From contig BFEA01000770.1 in NCBI GenBank assembly GCA_003427395.1, positions 379,378-422,882 on the forward strand: a stretch of DNA of 43,505 nt. The letters are read 5' to 3'. The translations under genes were made by a program, and so were the position numbers. How positions within the stretch are numbered: the first letter of the stretch is position 1; every line of letters starts with the position of its first letter. A model generated the notes under the pieces. The model searched no databases. It was not told where the DNA came from and worked only from the letters and a program-made list of their open reading frames with translations. The stretch comes from Chara braunii (lineage: Eukaryota; Streptophyta; Charophyceae; Charales; Characeae). Of the stretch, positions 20,713-31,815 are shown in pieces.

Positions 20713-20805
20713 CAGGGTTGCCGACGTTCGGGATGGGCCGAACGCCCGAACGTACTGGACCCCTTCGGAAGGCGTTTGGCCGTTCGGGCCGAACGCGGAC
20801 CCAAG

Positions 20806-20842
<37 letters not shown>

Positions 20843-21477
20843 AACAATTCCGAAAAACAACTATGTTATGGATAAAAGTAAACTAAACAACATTTGTTTG
20901 GGTACTACATCCAAATGCTTAACCAAATTTGAATTAAAAATCAAATACAGAAAATAAATGCTATGATAAAAATAAAAAAAAATAAAAAGAGAATTAAAAT
21001 GAGTGAGTGTGCCAGCACCTTTTCGACACCGCCATCTTTGCCGATATTTAATTTTTTTTGGCATTGAAAAATGCCCTGAAAATTAAGAGATATGTAGTTT
21101 ACATAATCAATAACTCGTTAATTTGTTTTCAAAAAATAATAATTTTTTTTAGCCCCCGAAATAAAGTGAAAACAAAAAATAAAAAGTGAAAAAAACAAAA
21201 TAGTGAGTGGGCGAGCATGTTTTGACACCCCCATCTTTGACGATTTTTCATGTTTTTTTGGCTTAGCAGAATGGCTTCAAATTCTATAGTCGTGTAGGTT
21301 ACATCATACAAAACTTACAAAAAAAAAAAAAAATTAAAAAAAAAAAAAATTTAGGCCCTGAAAACTATTATGGCGGGGGCCGAACCTGGAGGTGTTCGGC
21401 CCCCGAAAGGAAGCCTGAACGCACAAACGTTTGGGGGCCAACCCGGGGCTCCCCGAACGTTCGATCAGGTAACCCTA
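20713..21477. mobile_element. hAT-type MITE, 765 bp
   Basis: Left end CAGGGTTGCCGACGTTCGGG; the right end read inward is TAGGGTTACCTGATCGAACG, sharing AGGGTT.CC and CGTTCGGG with a small offset. It is flanked by an 8-bp target duplication (20705-20712, 21478-21485). The ends carry inverted GGGCCGAACG/CGTTCGG motifs and there is an internal A-run. The middle contains two diverged direct copies of a segment with GACACCNCCATCTTTG (about 20965-21105 and 21170-21306). It encodes no protein, so it must have used a transposase in trans. It inserted just upstream of the chromovirus gag. Confidence 0.75.
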
Positions 21478-21485
21478 ATTATGTT
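21478..21485. repeat. Target-site duplication, right (8 bp)
   Basis: ATTATGTT, partner of ATTATATT at 20705-20712. Confidence 0.75.
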
Positions 21486-21534
21486 CACTTTTTACAAAAT
21501 ATTTCATTTTTAACGAAAACACTGTTGAAAATTT

Positions 21535-22211
21535 ATGAAGAAGATTAAAAAAATATTTTTTTACAAGACCACAACGGATAAGGCATTCGATAAACTCATG
21601 TCGTTGTCCCAGCGTCACTTGACGTCTATTGATGCGCTTTCTCGTGAGGTAGATTGTTTGTTGCAGATACCCGACACGAACATACACGACGACCAGGTCG
21701 TGCACATCTACTCACGTGTGTTACCTGAACCTTTCCATGAACAGTTGGTTGCAGAGTCAAAATCAGGTAAGTACAACTACCGTCAGTTCCGAGATCTTCC
21801 TCTGCAACAGGACCAGATGACTATCCAATTTAAGGGTACTTACGCTAGGGTTACTAGATCTGGACAAGAGGAAGGATTAGGGAAAAGAAAATATATAGAG
21901 ACAGAAGAGATAAAATCACACACTCATGTTACACGATGACACAATGGCGAAGTGACCCCTTCGAAGGAAGCGAGAGACTAGTAAATGCAGGCGACGAATT
22001 GGAAAAGAGTGATGTAACCATCACTGTTGTCAACAAGGGTGACAACAATAATAGGAATGAAAATGGGTACAGACCACGTTCCTTTCCAACTCAGCTTGAA
22101 ATAGGTGTTGGAAAACCCTGGGAGAAGATGAACATTTCCCATGACGCATGGCAAGAGAGAATGAACAATCGTCAGTGCCTGAAGTGTGGTGCCCTACTCA
22201 GCAGTCAGTAG
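21535..22211 (+). pseudogene. Chromovirus gag remnant
   Basis: Frame with KAFDKLMSLSQRHLTSIDAL, REVDCLLQIPDTN, VVHIYSRVLPEPFHEQLVAE and FRDLPLQQD, the helical pattern of Ty3/gypsy Gag. After a stop near 21938 the next frame ends with QERMNNRQCLKCGALL, the first half of a CCHC zinc knuckle (C-x2-C), the RNA-binding motif of Gag; the His and second Cys are lost. Structural role: capsid and nucleocapsid packaging the element RNA. Broken by at least two stops and a frame change. Confidence 0.65.
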
Positions 22212-22837
22212 GAGTAGCATCCGCTTTTACTGAGCCGAAGAGTGCAGACGTAGAGTCGGCGCCGGAACCCCTTTCTACCCTTCGCTCTTATAGCAGAGGA
22301 TGTCTCTTCCCTGACCCACACTTTGATTGTCGTGAACATGTGATATGAGACCCTTGATGAGCTTGGTAGTGAACCGATTAACCTATGAAGCTCGTGAGCT
22401 AAGCAGACAAAGTCTAAGGACGATTTAATGCTTGCACTGTTAGACCCGAGTTCGACTAGATCTGACATATTCGAGGGTCCTGTAAAGAAAATGCACTTGG
22501 GTATGTGAGTAAAGTGACGCCTGTTGTCTTTATATTGACATATCAGAGTACCATCACGATTTTTCTATGTGTGAAAAACGTGAATTGTTACTTTAGGGTA
22601 CAAAAAGGTAGGCGTATCATGCATAAAGTAACCTTTTTGATAGAGAAGAATCTGACGTTTGATATGATATTGTGAATGGACTGGCATGAGGAAGGAGACC
22701 CCGAAATCAGATATAAGAAGAAGCTTATGAAACTCAAGAATGAGAATAATGAACTAAAATCGATCAAATTGTATCACAAATCAGGGTTTGACTCTACAGT
22801 GTTTTTCTATTGTATGAGCCTTTCTGCATTTTGATCG
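22212..22837 (+). pseudogene. Chromovirus protease remnant
   Basis: DLMLALLDPSSTRSDI near 22421-22468 occupies the place of the aspartic protease motif ALLDSGAT.SFI, with Asp kept and the following residues changed. Downstream, FLIEKNLTFDMIL-stop-MDWHEE (about 22640-22685) matches the conserved FDVILGMDWL motif, with TGA in place of the Gly codon GGA. Many stops. Confidence 0.6.
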
Positions 22838-23760
22838 ATGGTTGTAAAGAATGAGTTGATGCTGAAGGTGATGATAATATTAGTAAAAATTATTGTCGAA
22901 TGTTCCTCCCCCTCCCCTCCTTCTATTAAAAAGTTGTTTGAAGAATATAAAGACCTGCAGAAAAAACCAACGGGGTGGATTGAAATAATTATTAAACATA
23001 CTATTAAGATTGTTCCCGGGAGGAAAATTTCTGAAAGATCAATCTATCGTATGTCCCCGAAAGAACTTGATCAATTAAGGAATCAACTACGGGAACTAAC
23101 TGACAACCGATGAATCAGACCTAACTTTTTTCCTTATGGGGTTCCTGTTTTATTTGCTCCTCAAAATTAAGGTCAATTATAACTCTATATTGACTATCGA
23201 GGGTTAAACGTGGTTACTATAAAGAATGTTCGACCCTTCCCTCGAATTTATGACCTCTTATATCAATTGCATGAAAGCAGGTATTTCAGTAAGATTGATC
23301 TGAAATCCGACTACCACCAGATTGAGGTAGCCCCTGAAGATCAACACAAAACGACCTTCTGAACAAACTATAAACACAATGAGTTCATTGTAATATTGTT
23401 TGGGTTCACTAGTGCATCTGCGATCTTCAATAGGTCAATGAATGAACTACTTAGAGATTGGTTTGATTGATTCGTGGTTGTATATCTCGACGACATACTT
23501 GTATTCAACAAAACGCTGAAAGACCACTAGAAACATCTCCGTTTGATCCTACATAAACTCAGGAAAGGTAACTTTAAACTGAACTCTAACAAGTCTGAAT
23601 TCGTAGTGTCTGAAGTTTGTACTACTACATATTGTGAATGAAGATGGGTTGAGGCCTTAAGAAAAACGATTTGCTGCTATAAGAGACTGGCCTAAACCAA
23701 AAACTCGAACCGAATTTCGTTTCTTTCTTGGATTGGAGAAACTTCTCCCCTATAACTGCT
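22838..23760 (+). pseudogene. Chromovirus reverse transcriptase remnant
   Basis: Readable motifs in order: YRMSPKELDQLRNQLREL (N-terminal RT), YIDYRGLNVVTIKN (about 23186), FSKIDLKSDYHQIEVAP, HKTTF-stop, FGFTSASAIFNRSMNELL and VVVYLDDILVF (about 23474-23506). These are the fingers, palm A and palm C motifs of Ty3/gypsy RT; YLDD carries two catalytic Asp residues. Stops interrupt the frame at several points, so no active enzyme. Role: copying element RNA to DNA. Confidence 0.85.
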
Positions 23761-23780
23761 CCAATAAATAATTTTTTAAC

Positions 23781-24290
23781 GAAAAAAAAAAGTTGACTTT
23801 GGTATAAAGATTGTGAGTCTGCGTTGAGGACATTGAAGAATGCGCTTATTTACTATGCTGTTCTGAAAATTGCAGACCCATCGTCACCTTTTATCGTGAC
23901 CACTGACGCAAATCAGTGTGGGATTGAGGTTCTATTGCAGCAAAATAATGGGAAGAATTATCGACCAATCGAATTTATGTCTTGCCGACTACCTTCAAAC
24001 AAAATTGTTTACTCAACTTACGAGAGATAACTATATGCATTATTGCAGACTTTTCTGACGCTGAAGCACTACCTCTTCGGTAGGCACTTTAAAGTTTACT
24101 CAAATCATGAAACTCTGAAGTAGTTCAAGACACAACTTCATCTCACTGATAAGCTTGCTAGATGTTCATCTATCATTGACACATATGACTTTGAGATAAA
24201 CAATATAAAAGGAAAGAACAATGTGGTGATTGACGCTCTCTCAAGAATAAGTGATTTCTTTGGAACCATTATTACCTACCGAAATATTGG
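23781..24290 (+). pseudogene. Chromovirus RNase H remnant
   Basis: FIVTTDANQCGIEVLLQQ (about 23891-23943) matches the first catalytic Asp motif of gypsy RNase H (T.DAS..G.GAVL). Further on are EFMSCRLPSNKIVYSTYE, LYALLQTFLTLKHYLFGRHF, VYSNHETLK (usually TDH..L) and KNNVVIDALSR, the conserved end of the domain. Stops after YER (24028) and NHETLK. It degrades the RNA strand in hybrids. Confidence 0.8.
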
Positions 24291-25340
24291 AAACCAAGTG
24301 AAGGACCAGATTAGAAAAAAATACGCCACTGACTAGATCCGGTGACCTATTATATACAATCTGAAATCAAATCTAGAATGTTCCCTTGATTCTTCGTTGA
24401 TGATAATTAACAAAAAAGTTGTATTCTATATAATGAACCTATCAAGAGTGTAATTCTTAGTGAATGTCATGATACTTAAGGACACTTTCGTTTTAAAAAA
24501 AAACCTTTATCAATGTTCGAGAACATTTTGTTTGGCAAGGAATGAAAATGACACACTAATGTACGTGAGAATTTGTCGTGTGTGCTAATGCAACAAACCT
24601 CCCACCGGAGTCTCTTCGAACAACCAAGACCACTACCAATTCCCTAAAGATCAGATAAGTTTGTTTCTATCGACTTTATGAGCTTTACGAGGAGTCCGAA
24701 TGCAAACAGTCATGTAATGGTAGTCGTGGATCGATTTTCTAAGTACACTATGTTTGTTTCTTTGCCCTCTGAAGCAAAAACTGAATTTGTAATTCAAAAA
24801 CTTCAGATGCGATAGGTTTCTGGATATGATTTTTTCAAAACTATTATATTTGACATAGATGTGTGATTTACAAAATAACAATTGTGAAATCTTATGGAAA
24901 CTTATGACACCAAATTCACTATATCTTCAAGACGACATCCTGAGACTAACGATCAAACATAAGAAATGAATAAGCTGTGTCAACAACTCTTGATCAAATT
25001 GACTAGGATACACCTACCCAAAATTGCAAATGCATATAATAAAAGTGTACATACGTCTACAATACACACACCTCATGGATTGTATTAAGGTTGACAACCT
25101 CTGAGATCAACCGATTTCTTGACAAGGGACCAAATCCAGAAGTTACCCCTCAAAACACGTGAATTTGCAGTTCTTTATAAGCAAGACATTTGGAAAACAA
25201 AAGAAAATATAAAGAAAATCTAAAAAAAAATGACTGAACAGGAAAACAAATATAGAAGGTCTTCGCAATTCAAAGAATGAGATATGGTTTGGGTGAAATC
25301 TAACGAATTCTCATTTTGAGAAAAATATTTCACCGAAACT
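24291..25340 (+). pseudogene. Chromovirus integrase remnant
   Basis: The zinc-binding HHCC region is poorly preserved (GHFRFKK near 24481). The core is clear: FVSIDFMSFTRSPNANSHVM and VVVDRFSKYTMFVSLPSEAK (about 24660-24780) correspond to the first Asp and VVVDRFSK motif. IIFDIDV takes the place of the second Asp motif (V.D.G..F). RHPETNDQT-stop-EMNKL takes the place of the Glu motif region. Multiple stops. Role: inserting the DNA copy into the genome. Confidence 0.75.
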
Positions 25341-25520
25341 GCTACAAGCCTAATATTTATCCAGAAAGTTCTTAAAGTAATAGAGAATGTTGGTAAGTCG
25401 TCCTACCGAACGGACATTCTCACTCATGTAAAGAACTACCCAGTCTGTTATGCCTTTAAATTTTTACCCTATGATGAAGGACAGTAATTTTCATACAGAC
25501 CGTCCTCTTTTCCACCTTCA

Positions 25521-25726
25521 ATGGATGATGAGTACCAAGTTGAAAAGATACTTGAGCATGGGTTTTCTCCATTGGAACAAGAAGAAGACCGCATAAATAA
25601 TATAAGGTCAAATTCTTTAATCAACCGTTGTTTGCAGCTCGTTGGTTGAGCAAACGAGAACTCTTATCTACTGCCCCCGAAATCATTAATGCATACGAGA
25701 GAAGGTTGAAAACAGATAATGCCTAA
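25521..25726 (+). pseudogene. Chromodomain at integrase C-terminus
   Basis: MDDEYQVEKILEHGFSP (from 25521), then, after a frame change near 25597, YKVKFFNQPLFAARW and APEIINAYERR, ending at TAA 25724-25726. This follows the chromodomain pattern (EYEVE.IL, Y.VKW.G, W-containing segment, NA...YE). Chromodomains direct integration to particular chromatin and define the chromovirus clade. The element is therefore a chromovirus. Confidence 0.8.
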
Positions 25727-25756
25727 AATAAAATTTACACGATGAGACTCGAAATC

Positions 25757-25769
25757 GGGTAGGATGGAA
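25757..25769 (+). other. Polypurine tract
   Basis: GGGTAGGATGGAA, mostly purine, ends just before TGTTGTAACTCG. It lies 30 bp after the pol stop, where plus-strand priming of a Ty3/gypsy element would occur. Confidence 0.55.
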
Positions 25770-26700
25770 TGTTGTAACTCGTATGTCAAATTGAGTTGCG
25801 AGGTTCCCGAATCATGTCATCTAGATAAACAGAAAAGACTAAAAGTGAAGCGCCCATTGACAAGTACAAACGGTCAGACCTTCAAATTAGGGTTCAAAGA
25901 AACCTCGAAAAGGGTCCAGGCTGATAGTTAACCGAAACATTAACAATCGACTCTTGGACCTATGCCCAAATCCGATAAGTCAAAGTCAACAACAGAGATT
26001 CTCTGGACATTGCTCAGGAATGATCTAAAAGTTGTTTACAAGTTCCAAAGATTTAGGCCTAAATGAGTCCAGACCGGAATTTTGAACGATCGAATGATCC
26101 GGACTCTCACATGGACTGATGTTGACCCTCAACAGCCCGAGTCAATGCTACAACAGGTTGACGTCCTCACTGCTCGAGCATTCAGTCTTGCTAGTTGCTT
26201 ACGGTTACGATGTTGCACGTTAGACTGGAGAGGAGATACTGGCGTCAGGTTGTTGGATGAGCACCAACCAGATATCATAGTAATGAGATAGGAAGAGGGA
26301 CGCCAAGACCGCGACCACAAATGATGGTGAGGGAATAATAAGATGAGAGAGAGAGAGTGTATGTGTGTAATGTGAGTCGTCTTGCGTACGTACCTGGTTT
26401 CTTTAAGTGTGAAGTCGCTGCCGATTATGCTCGGTTTCTTGCGAGAAGTTGTTTCCACATCGTCCACATGTTACACTGAGTGCTGACGTGGTACATTGAA
26501 GTGCATATTGCTAACGTGACACATTGAGTGCGCATTGTTGATGTCGCACATTGAGTGTATATTGCTAACGTGACACATAAAGTGCGTATTACTGGCGTTG
26601 CACATTCACTGCATGGAGCCGACGTGGCAGAGGTGCGGAGCCTAAAGGAGAAAAAATATTTATATTTCTCTTTCCAATTGTCTATTATTTCCTCCACTCT
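25770..26700 (+). mobile_element. Chromovirus 3' LTR, left part
   Basis: Begins TGTTGTAACTCG directly after the polypurine tract, a usual start for chromovirus LTRs. No matching 5' LTR was found, so the right boundary is unknown; 26700 is a guess. Small frames inside are non-coding. Confidence 0.5.
26475..26630. repeat. Minisatellite of about 30 bp units
   Basis: GTGCxTATTGCTAACGTGACACATTGA-like units occur about five times with substitutions. The opposite strand reads a Cys/Thr-rich shadow. Confidence 0.75.
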
Positions 26701-26959
26701 TTTGTTGGTACTGTGAACTTGAGACATTCACACGGTAATGAGGAAACTTATACTTTCACGTGGTAATGAGAAAATTTGTACTTCAATAACTTTGAACTGA
26801 TAAAATTTTAGATTGATAAGCTCATGGCATTGCACAGCATTGTTATCCGCGACATGATTGAATTACGAGACTGGGTTCATTACATATAGATATATATATA
26901 TGTATTATCACTTTATCATCAAATAATGGTAAAATTATTTGCAGTTATGAACTCAATTT

Positions 26960-27480
26960 TCGTCGATCAAAGTCACTTTATCCGAATGTCGTTCCGCAAT
27001 GGACGGTTACTGAGCCACCAATGGGAAGTCGACTTCGACAATAACCTCGATGCAACCAACAAGATAGTCAGTGTGCCTCAGGTTTGACTGAATGCGACGC
27101 GTTGCTAAAGTCATTCATTGCACCCTACTGCCGACCTAAGATTAGATACGCACACACTCATCCCCATACGTTTCTAATATTCTTAGATGACAGACTGCTT
27201 TACAAATGATTCTTGATCAGGTGCATTACTTGAACTGTTGTGTATCTCATGCTCTTGGAAGTCATCTGGGGAAGTCCTTCTCCTCGTTCGAGCATAAGAC
27301 TCAGATATGAGAAGTCGGACCATTATTAGAAAACTTGGAGAGGGAATAAGTTTTTGTTCGTTGAAGCCCGAGACAACAATGTATGTCACCCGTTGCGCCC
27401 GTTTCAGGGGTCCTTAGCGATGCAACAGGGTGTGGGGCTCAAATGCCTATCACAGCCCCACTTAAAGTTCGAGTCAGGTG
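26960..27480 (-). mobile_element. LTR B (-) with degenerate PBS
   Basis: Read on the minus strand this aligns with 38850-39200 of LTR C: GGTCCGACTTCTCATATCTGA / GGCCCGACTTCTGAGATCC, CAGTTCAAGTAATGCACCTGATCAAG / CACTTCAAGCAATGCCCC.., and AATGAATGACTTTAGCAACGC / AATGAATGACTTTGACAACGC. The LTR ends near 27022 (minus), followed by TGGTGGC, a decayed form of the TGGCGCC PBS start. Then GCGGAACGACATTCGG matches GTGGAACGACACTCGG after the PBS of LTR D. Confidence 0.7.
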
Positions 27481-28356
27481 CCTCTTTCTGCACTAAAATA
27501 TATGACAAAAAAATAAAATAACTAGACCCGACCTGCGGATTTGAGCTTTGCGTTGAAACCCCCTTTCAGGAACTCCCTTGCGAATTCTTAGATGTGCAAG
27601 GTTGTATTTGAGATTTACCCTCCACAAAAATGGACTGGAAGTTAGCTTAAATTGAAGAAGCATTCCAATAATTAACCATGGTAAAGAACAAGGTCATAAC
27701 TGTACTTAGCAGAGAGGGTAAACCACTAATTTGACATAAACAAGGGTAAAGGTCAAACTCAGCCAAAACCCTAGGGATAACTTTGTAATTTAATCCAATC
27801 AAAACCCATGTCACAGATCACAGATAGCTTTGCCGCATTCGCAAAACAAATGTTAATTTTGAGATTGATATCGTTATGTCATAATCTTGATCGTTCAACA
27901 ATCTAAACATTTGAAGTCTCCACTTTGAAGGTCCCGTCCAACATGCGAAAATCGATGTTGGAATGTTGCTCTGAATAAAATAAAACAGAGAATTTGTAAC
28001 AACCAAACAAACGGAGAAAACCAAACAATCTTTATAAACGGAAAAAAACAAAATTTCACCACTAATTTTGCACCCTTGCGGTACTACTTTGACACGTTGT
28101 ATGCCGCACCTAGCGAGGAAAAACATACCAAATCAAGACTCCTGTTATGAGAAGGCGATTAGTGAGACGAAAGTTTGTTCATGAAGTCTCATTTTTGTCA
28201 CTTACAAAACTAGTTCAACAAGTGGTCTGCAAAACGGCTTGTAGTCAGGAAATGAATTTTTTGCTCTGTTGCAACCGCGAAATATGACAATTCATTCCAT
28301 AACACTAGATACCACTTACAAACTTACAGGGAAGTTAAGAAAATCTAGACAGGATA
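27481..28356. other. Unassigned AT-rich stretch
   Basis: Short frames only; the - strand frame 28126-27818 shows no motif. May include the older 5' part of LTR B. Confidence 0.4.
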
Positions 28357-28930
28357 TTGATCACTCCAAAATGTACTCCGTTGTACCAAAGCGGAACCTC
28401 TTGGCATGTGCACATTTGTAGTCCTTTCATTAAAAAAACAGAAAAAGAATGCAGTTCAAGCATTCTCAATTCCTTTTATAGTTCTATAAGACGAAACGCA
28501 CAAACACAAGAGAAAATAGATGCAATTCATGCATTCTCAATTCCTTTTATAGTTATGTAAGACGAAACGCACAAACACGAGAGAAAAAAAAAAAAGGAAC
28601 AAGTACTCCAAGAATGTACGCCCCTGTACCCAAGCGCAACGTCTTGGTATTTGTGCGTTTATAGCCCTATAAATTAGAACGCAAAATACTGTCGCAATTT
28701 AGAAATTTTCAAATGAGTTTATAGTTCTATAAAACGAGCCGCACAAACACGACATGAAAAAAGAAAATGCACAAGCACTCTGAAATTGTACACCCTTGTA
28801 CCAAAGTCAGACATCTTGACGTTTGCGGGTTTATAGTCCTATAAATTACAACGTAAAAAATTGTCGCAGCTTTGAAATTCTCTATTTCATTTATAGTTCT
28901 ATAATGTAAGAAGCTCAAACACGAGAGAAC
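28357..28930. repeat. Diverged repeats with TTTATAGTTCTATAA and CGCACAAACACGA
   Basis: Units containing TTTATAGTTCTATAAGACGAAACGCACAAACACxAGAGAA recur near 28476, 28545, 28717 and 28890; related GTACxCCxxTGTACCxAAGCG motifs occur near 28370, 28617 and 28790. Spacing is irregular. TTTATAGTCCTATAAAT near 28650 and 28825 is a palindrome-like core. Confidence 0.7.
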
Positions 28931-29102
28931 AAAAGGCAAATGGTAAAACTTTTTTCAACCCGCAAGGACGAACCGGAAAGTACTAGAAAATGCAAGCGCT
29001 TCCGGTTAACAGTTGAAAAAGGCAAATGGTAAAATTTTTTCAACTCGCAAGGATGAACCGGAAAGTACTAGAAAATTCAAGCGCTTCCGGTTAACAAATT
29101 GC
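28931..29102. repeat. 86-bp tandem repeat, two copies
   Basis: AAAAGGCAAATGGTAAAA begins at 28931 and 29017; both run through AGCGCTTCCGGTTAACA, more than 90 percent identical by eye. Confidence 0.9.
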
Positions 29103-29731
29103 GGCTTCAAAACCAACGTCTTAGAAAGGACTAAGCGACACATATTTGAAAAATGTCATGAATCGTATAAAATAAATCACTACATATGTTGCTTCTCTAA
29201 AAATACTGTCCCGCCGGTGTTTTTGTGCTGCGAGGAGGGCACACGCACGAAGCTCGGGACCGACTGCAGTCTTAGTTTCCAAAAGTTTCTGCCTTTCAGT
29301 ACTCGAACTGCTGTAACTACGCATGCGTCACTCTAGAGGAAGCCAGAAAAGTGGCCCACGAACACAACTACATTGCTGGGTCTCTTAGGACTTCTCCTTG
29401 TTTGAGATATTGAAGTGTTGGCGGCAAACTTTTGTAGAAAAGGGTTTCAAAAAGAGAGCGGGCACAAACAAGCTTGCTTGGAGGAGCTTGGACTCAGACC
29501 TCAAAAGAAGCTGCTCCACGAAACTGATCCATTACAAGAAGTCGCAATGCACTCCAAAGAGGTTTGGGAACTGCAGCTCGAGATTTTTTTGCTTTGGGAG
29601 AAGGGGACGTGTCTGAACAAAAGACGAAGAGCGAAAAGAGCAAAAGCCGCACAAGGGACCAACAAATCTTTAAACACTCTGGCATAAAAGTCGTAAAGGA
29701 AAGAAACTAAGAAAACAAGATATGGAGACTG
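29103..29731. other. Unassigned; weak frames on both strands
   Basis: A + strand frame near 29415-29687 (KGFQKESGHKQACLEELGL) and overlapping - strand frames exist. None shows a domain, and I cannot tell coding from chance. Confidence 0.35.
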
Positions 29732-30232
29732 AGGAAACAAAGCAAACAACAGAGAAACATAGAAACTGAAAGTTCCCAAGGGGCCGGCCACCCCACTAAA
29801 AGACTGGGTCTGAGAGTTTCACATAACGCTATGTTTTTGACAGGACCCCCTGGGACCCGAACCCAGACCACTGACCTGATGAACAAGGAAATCAACTTCG
29901 TAAGTTTTAACCATAAACCCTAACTTCTTCTTTGTCCTGCTGCATGCACCTTCCTCCTAAAATAAATCTACTTCTTTTTATAGTACACTAAGAAAACAAA
30001 GCAAAACAAAACAGAAACACTGAAACAAAGAGATCCTTACGGGCTGGCCACCCCACATAAAGACTGGGTCTGAGAGCTTCAGCCAGGATTATGCTTTTGA
30101 CGGGATCCCCGGGATCCAAACCCAAACCTTTTGCCTGACTAAACAAGGAAATCAATTTCGTAAGTTCAAATACTAAACCCTAACTTCTTCTTTCTCCTAC
30201 TGCATGCACCTTCCTCCTAAAATAAATCCACC
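29732..30232 (-). mobile_element. SINE-like repeat, two direct copies about 260 bp apart
   Basis: Copies at about 29732-29990 and 29993-30232 share GGCCACCCCACxxAAAGACTGGGTCTGAGAG and a tail CTGCATGCACCTTCCTCCTAAAATAAATC. On the minus strand the first carries GGTTCGGGTCCC, a pol III B-box shape, about 35 bp after GGTTAAAACTTACGAAG. This suggests tRNA-derived SINEs, but no target duplication was identified. An alternative is a diverged tandem duplication of non-SINE DNA. Confidence 0.5.
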
Positions 30233-30569
30233 ACTTTTTTTTGTCACCTCTATGTTTCCAGTGTTCTCTCCTAACTTTGCCCTTTATTCTGAACCAATTC
30301 AAAAAAAGCAGGCTGACAACTTTCACTACAAAAGACTTACAAGTCAGCAGGGAAGTTTATGACCTCAGAATGCTGTTGTTGTTAAGTCATTGCTACTACT
30401 GCTACTTTTGTGCATACCAAAGAACCTTGAAATGTTGTCCCGGAAGTAGCTCAATGACCTTTCCGATATGGTAAGGTTTATTTCTTTCTTCCTCACTTGG
30501 GAAAGCTCGAAGTGCGATAAACTTTCCAACCTCCAAATGTTCGTAACGTCCATCTATTTCTTCTTTGTG
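30233..30569. other. No gene seen
   Basis: Mixed-composition spacer between the SINE-like copies and the stop of DUF7869-like copy 2. Confidence 0.4.
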
Positions 30570-31815
30570 CTATTTGCTCTTTCGGGTCCCTAAATAAACA
30601 GGTCTTTCAGGTGGAAAGAGATTTTCCAAATTGCGGGACACCTCATCTTCAGTCGTTGTTTTGGTATCTTCCTCGGACAACCTTTGTAAGTGTACTATTG
30701 GCCATTCGAAAGGAAACTTGAGGTTTTTGTCATTGAAGTTTATATTTTCCTGAGACTTGATGAACTTGTGACACCAGATGATACTGCCGAGCGTAATATA
30801 CTTCGAAAGCGCCGTGATGTTCGGTTTAAGTGCAGCAATTGAGAGAGAATGTTGAACATGTTCTTGGAGATCCTCCTGAAGAAGCTCGCCACCACCAACA
30901 AGATCCTCACCTTCATTTTCTTCTCTACCACAGGTTAACCTGAGCCGACCCTCTAAACATCATATTGCATGCTTCGGAGCAGTGAAAATTTCGTCTATCG
31001 GCTCTGACCGAAAGATGTTTAGACCTTCTCTGTCATTCGGTTGCCACCGCAAATTGTGGTATTGCTTGCTCCAGACCCGCACTTCGCCTGCATCATTTTT
31101 CTCAATCCGAAAATGCTGATTGAAAGTAATGTCGTTGACCTCCCAAAAATGAGGTTGAATGTAATTCTTCCAGTCGAATGTATCGGACAGACGTTCAAGA
31201 ATTATAGGTTTTTCAATTTCATCGTTGTACGGAGTCCGAATAACATGTTCGAGTTCAGGAAGATCGAAAGCATCTTGCGAGCTCAGTCTACGGGAGAAAC
31301 AACTAAATATCTTATCAATATACTCATGAGTATAACCTACTAGTAAAAAACTTAACTTCACCTTCCTGAAGATACTAATTTTCACCAGGTAACACTAATA
31401 AGAAATTACATATCTATTTTTATTCTCTTTAGTGGTATTGTCTTGATTGAGATAAATAACTCATGGAAAAGGTCTTGGAAGTTCGCAGATTTTACGGTGG
31501 AGCACACTAATCATGCAGTTAGAATCTAACTTAAAGTTGTCAAAAAATAATGTCGCGGATGCTTGCGTCGACAGACCTAGCGCTTTTGCTTCGACAACAT
31601 GGACCTTGACAAAGTTCCCTTCTGTGACCTTGGAATCTTTTGAATATTTTGGGAAGTGCGGTAAAATCGTCTTGCTCTGATCCATTCCGTCGATGATCAA
31701 ACAAATATATTCCTCGGGCACATCAGAAGATTTGTGACGGTGTTTGTAGATCTTTGACCTTTCTGCTTCTTGCATCAAACGATGTTTCTTCAATGCTCGC
31801 TTGTAAGTTTCTGTT
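30570..31815 (-). pseudogene. DUF7869-like protein, copy 2, central and C-terminal part
   Basis: Starts at an exon-like junction (..GTGAACAG at about 31816) and reads YKRALKKHRLMQEAERSK, YICLIIDGMDQSKTILPHF (about 31730-31675), then after a frame slip DNTTKENKNRYVISY, TAG (31395-31397), KVKLSFLLVGYTHEYIDKIF and the VWSKQY segment. TGA at 30960-30962 interrupts, but the same frame goes on for about 130 codons to TAG at 30570-30572. It matches copy 1 (17554-18658) motif by motif and is better preserved at the G-x-T-H-E-x-x-D motif. Confidence 0.6.

Noticed and set aside
22351-22380. TTGATGAGC as a hammerhead core
   Set aside because: No stem II or GAAAC at the right spacing.
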